Of a stretch of 45,068 nucleotides of DNA, positions 41,640 through 45,068 are shown in pieces. The position numbers were made by a program, and so were the translations under genes. The notes under the pieces are model-generated. The model was not told where the DNA came from, did no database searches, and was given only the letters and a program-made list of their open reading frames with translations. The DNA comes from Defluviitaleaceae bacterium (GTDB lineage: Bacteria > Bacillota > Clostridia > Lachnospirales > WQUN01): NCBI GenBank assembly GCA_009780315.1, contig WRAH01000022.1, positions 1 to 45,068 on the forward strand, in the 5' to 3' direction. Each line of letters opens with the position of its first letter. The stretch's first letter is position 1.

Positions 41640-44624
41640 AATAAGTTGTGTGATGAGAGGACTTGCAACCGTGACAGTCAATACCATTGCCACAATGATA
41701 AGCACAATGGCTAGGTATCGGTCATAAGTTTCTGCCATAGGCACAACTTGCGCAAGCACTGGGGAGTTGTGTTCATCTAATGAGAAGGTTGCAAACTCAA
41801 AAGGTGCAACGGTAAAGTCTACTACACTTTGATTGATGCCGCCCATCACCCGTGTTTCCGGCATCATGGTAGAAAATTCTCCCAAACGACGCTGGGTATC
41901 ATCAATGCTATCTTCTCTGCGTCCTGCAAAGGTTTCAATTGCGCCTTGAAGTGTTGCATGTTCAACGGCATGACTATGAAAAACATCATTGCGTAAACTA
42001 TTCAAAAATTGTGTGTAGATATCATGGACTTCATACATACGAGATACATTGTCACTAAACAGGTGGACTTGACTTTCGCTTAAATTGTCCAAAAAGCCTG
42101 AATATGAACGTAAGGAGTTATCTACCATACGCGTCACATCATCTGATAAAAAATCGGTGACATCAAACTGGGATAATTGGTCATGCATATTATCTAATGA
42201 ACTCCAAAAATCATCTGGACGCGGAGGTGGTGGCAATAGGGGACTTTCTGGGCGTTCTGCCATGGTCATATAATGATATCCAACTGCATTTGGCTGAAGC
42301 ATACCTGTATATTCTGGCGGTAGAATCATTGCAAAAGGCTCTGTCATGACATGGTCTTGCAATGGAAAATATCTATCCAGTGCATATGCTATTTGTGTTC
42401 CCCCATATTCTGGTGGTGTATGGATGCCTTCATTCCACTGTGGCAAAGTTAATGGTTCTAGTGGGTCAAGTGCGTAAAATATACCCACATGTGCATCATA
42501 TGGCGACTCCAAATGATTCCAGTGTGCATAGTCTGGTAATTCTGGCATGGTTAATTGATACAGGTCATCAGAAAAATCCCTTATTATGGTATGCCATGTT
42601 AACATTTCATCTGCATGGGAAGTCAAATAATACTCCCAGTCATATAAAATATAAGAAATATCATTCAATATATTACCCCATATTTGAAAATCTTGTATAG
42701 AGTCGTCAAAATGGTTATATAAATAGTTTAGTTCTGTATAAAAATCAACAAGCTCTATAAGTATATCTTCAATTTGCGTTAATCTACTGGCAAGTTCTAC
42801 ACGCCTATCCTCAAGTTCCTGCCCTCTATCTCCTAGTGTTTGTACTGGGGATTGTATTTCATCGTACCAATCAAGTGTTGCTTCAACAATGGGTTCAACT
42901 TCATTTCGCCAATTGTCCAGTGAAATATACGCGTTTTGAATTTGATGATTGACCCAGTCTTGAATTGCGTCTCTGGCGTGGTCTGGCACTTCAAAAACTA
43001 GATAAAATGGCAAGGTATTATTGAAATTTAAAGCTGGTAAATTGGGCAGTGGGGTGACATTGGGCGGAAGCGGCGGAATGTTTACAGTGTCCAAAGCTAA
43101 TATATCAGGCAAATGACCAGATGGTAAGCTGGGGGGTGTTAATGTTGGAAGGTATGGGGACACAGGTTCAGTAATTGCACCCCAATATCCGCTTAAATCA
43201 ACAATATTTTCTAGTGCGTCTGGCATAGGCACAAAGTCGATTACCCCTTCTACAAATGTATCTATCGCACTTTGCATGTCATGTTGATTGTCTGTAAGTT
43301 CTTCAAGAAAGTCATTCATGTCATCTTGCCGCTGGTTGACTTCATCTAACCAATCTACAAAAACATAATAGTGATAAGCTAAACTTAAATGCCAGTCTAC
43401 CAAATCTGTTAAAAACACATTGGCTTCGTCTGCTTGGAAATTGTATGTTAAAACCATTTTTTCCAAGTCTCCGATTTGGTTATATAAGTCTTCTCTAAAT
43501 GTTTCCAATAACCGCAACCAGTCATTCAGTTCATCTTGTACAGATACAGAATTTGTGGATAGTTCTGCTTGAAAAGCCTCAAGTGCTTCTTGAAACTCTA
43601 CAACAGAATTTAAATATCCCAAGTAGTCTGTATGCCAACGCTCCCCTGTTTCAAACCACTCTTGAGAATAACTATGCCAAGCCGCAAGCTGTGTCTGAAA
43701 ATCCTCAAGGGATTCATTCCAGTGTGTATTTTCGTTAAACCACTCAAACAAAGACTGGTCGTGAGTGCTTATATAGGCAGAATATATCTCTAAAAGCCTG
43801 CCGTATTCTTCGGAGTACCATGTCCATGCACTAAGCATTTCAAGCCATGTATTTTCCTGCTCTGGAAAATCTGCTGTAAGGGCAAACAAACCCTCACGCA
43901 TCCATAAAAACTGGTCTGAAGCCATTTCATAACTGCGCAAGTACCATCCTGAAATATCCGCCGCAAAGGCATATACTTGCCCAAAATAAAAGTCTGTGTC
44001 AAGCTGTCTTGGGTTGAGGGGGACGAAAGGCATATAATCCAACTCCATCCCATCTGTAAAGTTTCCCAGTGTAAGCAGTTCTAACGCCATCAAGTCTGCT
44101 AAACTATTTTGAAATACGCCGCTGACTTGGTCTTGTGCGTCATGAAACTGTCTAAAAATAGAACTGACATACGTATTTGCCAAGGTTGTATTGATAGCCA
44201 TTTGCAAGCCCATGAGTTCAAGATAAGTTTCTAAAAACTCCCTGTCTGATAGTAAGGGTGAAATAATAAAATCTACTTCTACCCTTTCAGGCTGATATGC
44301 ATTAAATGACAATATGCGGGTAGAAACATTGGACGGAAATGTAACTATCGCGCTGTACATACCACTGTTTAAGCCTGATTGTGCCATTGCAGGAGAAACC
44401 AGCGTAAACCTAGAGCCTAATGTGTCTATAATCGCGGCGGCATAATTAAGGCTCGTGCCGTTTATATAAGTACCTGCGTCTGCATTTACAACTGCAATAG
44501 TAGGGCTTACCGTCATTTCTACAAATTGATGCCGTTCTGCTTCTGAAATTGAGCCAGCTCTAAGCCCTATCACAAGCACTGCTACCATACAAGCAATAAT
44601 AAAGGGTATCCATCTTTTTCTCAT
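41613..44624 (-). CDS. Giant EsaA/YhgE-like membrane protein with Trp-rich coiled-coil ectodomain
   Basis: The product has 1,003 residues. One N-terminal membrane helix (about 5-22) and one C-terminal helix (about 968-992, 'LAIVLIIVAMVLTVTVASPL') bracket a ~940-residue extracellular region. The first ~150 residues ('VVNADAGTYINGTSLNYAAA', 'NSGMYSAIVTFPSNVSTRIL') follow the pattern of EsaA/YhgE proteins, a receptor-like subunit of type VIIb secretion. The middle is helical with many Trp and Tyr at coiled-coil spacing; a Pro-rich break ('LPTLTPPSLPSGHLPD') divides it. EsaA normally has more C-terminal helices. No other type VII genes are in view. The ATG at 44624 (site 'gggag') is preferred over GTG 44636. 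Confidence 0.75.
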   Translation of the reverse strand: MRKRWIPFIIACMVAVLVIGLRAGSISEAERHQFVEMTVSPTIAVVNADAGTYINGTSLNYAAAIIDTLGSRFTLVSPAMAQSGLNSGMYSAIVTFPSNVSTRILSFNAYQPERVEVDFIISPLLSDREFLETYLELMGLQMAINTTLANTYVSSIFRQFHDAQDQVSGVFQNSLADLMALELLTLGNFTDGMELDYMPFVPLNPRQLDTDFYFGQVYAFAADISGWYLRSYEMASDQFLWMREGLFALTADFPEQENTWLEMLSAWTWYSEEYGRLLEIYSAYISTHDQSLFEWFNENTHWNESLEDFQTQLAAWHSYSQEWFETGERWHTDYLGYLNSVVEFQEALEAFQAELSTNSVSVQDELNDWLRLLETFREDLYNQIGDLEKMVLTYNFQADEANVFLTDLVDWHLSLAYHYYVFVDWLDEVNQRQDDMNDFLEELTDNQHDMQSAIDTFVEGVIDFVPMPDALENIVDLSGYWGAITEPVSPYLPTLTPPSLPSGHLPDILALDTVNIPPLPPNVTPLPNLPALNFNNTLPFYLVFEVPDHARDAIQDWVNHQIQNAYISLDNWRNEVEPIVEATLDWYDEIQSPVQTLGDRGQELEDRRVELASRLTQIEDILIELVDFYTELNYLYNHFDDSIQDFQIWGNILNDISYILYDWEYYLTSHADEMLTWHTIIRDFSDDLYQLTMPELPDYAHWNHLESPYDAHVGIFYALDPLEPLTLPQWNEGIHTPPEYGGTQIAYALDRYFPLQDHVMTEPFAMILPPEYTGMLQPNAVGYHYMTMAERPESPLLPPPPRPDDFWSSLDNMHDQLSQFDVTDFLSDDVTRMVDNSLRSYSGFLDNLSESQVHLFSDNVSRMYEVHDIYTQFLNSLRNDVFHSHAVEHATLQGAIETFAGRREDSIDDTQRRLGEFSTMMPETRVMGGINQSVVDFTVAPFEFATFSLDEHNSPVLAQVVPMAETYDRYLAIVLIIVAMVLTVTVASPLITQLIKKQPKTKR

Positions 44625-44720
44625 GTGGTTTATCACTCCCGAGTATTCTACATATTTTAAATAAGTTTAAATTTTGTTTAGTTTCAGCCTTAAATCATTT
44701 AAAAAATCCGTTATTAGTTT

Positions 44721-44748
44721 AGTATACTTCGACATTTGAAAGTGTCAA
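44721..44748 (-). promoter_or_regulatory. Promoter of the EsaA-like gene
   Basis: On the minus strand, consensus TTGACA (44748-44743) is followed after 16 bp by TATACT (44726-44721). The leader is about 90 nt. The remaining part of the 275-bp gap (44625-44899) holds only a terminator. Confidence 0.65.
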
Positions 44749-44851
44749 CAATTTTCGTCAAATTATAATGAATTATTTTAGTGTGCAATATACTGATTTG
44801 CTTTAATTTTTAAAATATAGATGAATTGTATTGATATGGCAGACGATAAAT

Positions 44852-44882
44852 AAGGCGCGTTTCCAAATGGAAACACGCCCTT
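44852..44882 (-). terminator. Terminator of the aminopeptidase gene (minus strand)
   Basis: A stem of about 13 bp (44852-44864 with 44869-44882, one G-T pair or bulge) with a 4-nt loop is followed on the minus strand by a T-rich stretch, shortly after the aminopeptidase stop. Confidence 0.7.
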
Positions 44883-44899
44883 GATAGAAATGTTGATGA

Positions 44900-45068
44900 T
44901 TAAATCGCCCATTCACCATTAGTGAAGATTTGAACGTGTTGCCCATCATGGGTTTTGCCTGTGATGTTCATGCAGGATGAACCTATCATAAAATCTGTGT
45001 GGCTTAGGCATTGGTTTAAACCTTTGGCTAAACGCTCTTCTTCTGTTATATTGTCACTGTCTGCTAGA
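44900..45068 (-). CDS. Aminopeptidase, family M29 (C-terminal fragment)
   Basis: The last 55 residues of a gene that continues beyond the right edge. The readable end includes 'LADSDNITEEERLAKGLNQ', 'HTDFMIGSSCMNITGKTHDG' and 'IFTNGEWAI' followed by TAA at 44902-44900. 'HTDFMIG' is the signature of thermophilic/M29 metallo-aminopeptidases (AmpS, PepS), in which this His and Asp bind the catalytic metals. The N-terminal part is not visible. It reads toward the EsaA-like gene and is separated from it by a terminator and that gene's own promoter. Confidence 0.8.
   Translation of the reverse strand, partial: LADSDNITEEERLAKGLNQCLSHTDFMIGSSCMNITGKTHDGQHVQIFTNGEWAI

Overview
The window looks like the chromosome of an anaerobic, spore-forming, low-to-moderate-GC Firmicute of class Clostridia, most like Lachnospirales. 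This is inferred from gene content, not from a search. The supporting genes are spoIIIAA, a CwlD-type amidase, a PdaA-type deacetylase, a CotS-like protein, the glgC-glgD pair, a PPi-type phosphofructokinase, a DnaD/DnaC pair, RqcH and rpsF-ssb-rpsR. No phage, transposase, integrase or CRISPR array was found.

Layout. 1-225: 3' end of a 23S rRNA followed directly by tRNA-Asn, with no 5S gene between. 303-3126 (+): pyroglutamyl peptidase, a small Cys-rich protein, PPi-phosphofructokinase and an ECF-transporter S component. 3119-6496 (-): CotS-like pseudokinase, RqcH and an orphan zinc-finger anti-sigma factor. 6588-11042 (-): a 1,484-residue secreted protein with an RCC1 propeller and SLH anchor. 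11221-12961 (+): cold-shock protein with a structured 3' region, thymidylate kinase and a CwlD-like amidase. 13004-16040 (+): tRNA-Arg(CCT) and a lone LRR-Roc-COR (Roco) GTPase with its own promoter and operator-like dyads. 16100-21215 (-): DUF4097 protein, DnaC/DnaI-like loader, DnaD-like protein, a DnaA-box-bearing gap and murC. 21373-23768 (+): glgC-glgD. 23952-33993 (+): a tightly overlapping seven-gene ABC exporter operon. 34119-36868 (-): three surface-type proteins (beta-helix, DUF11-like, small helical). 37033-38198 (+): rpsF-ssb-rpsR. 38303-39817 (+): Big_14/DUF3798 lipoprotein. 39814-40737 (-): spoIIIAA. 40834-41589 (+): PdaA-like deacetylase. 41613-44624 (-): giant EsaA-like membrane protein. 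44900-45068 (-): C-terminus of an M29 aminopeptidase.

How the genes work together. CwlD and PdaA are the two enzymes known to make muramic-delta-lactam in spore cortex, and SpoIIIAA powers the mother-cell/forespore channel. DnaD and DnaC load the replicative helicase, and DnaA-box-like sites lie in the gap before them. GlgC/GlgD make ADP-glucose. The ABC operon encodes two ATPases, one large two-domain FtsX permease, three lipoprotein adaptors and one secreted repeat protein, which suggests one dedicated cell-envelope machine.

The best candidates for an undescribed system are this ABC operon and the Roco GTPase with its self-contained control region. Third are the EsaA-like Trp-rich protein and the signal-less beta-helix cluster. 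All functions were read by eye from motifs; nothing was searched.
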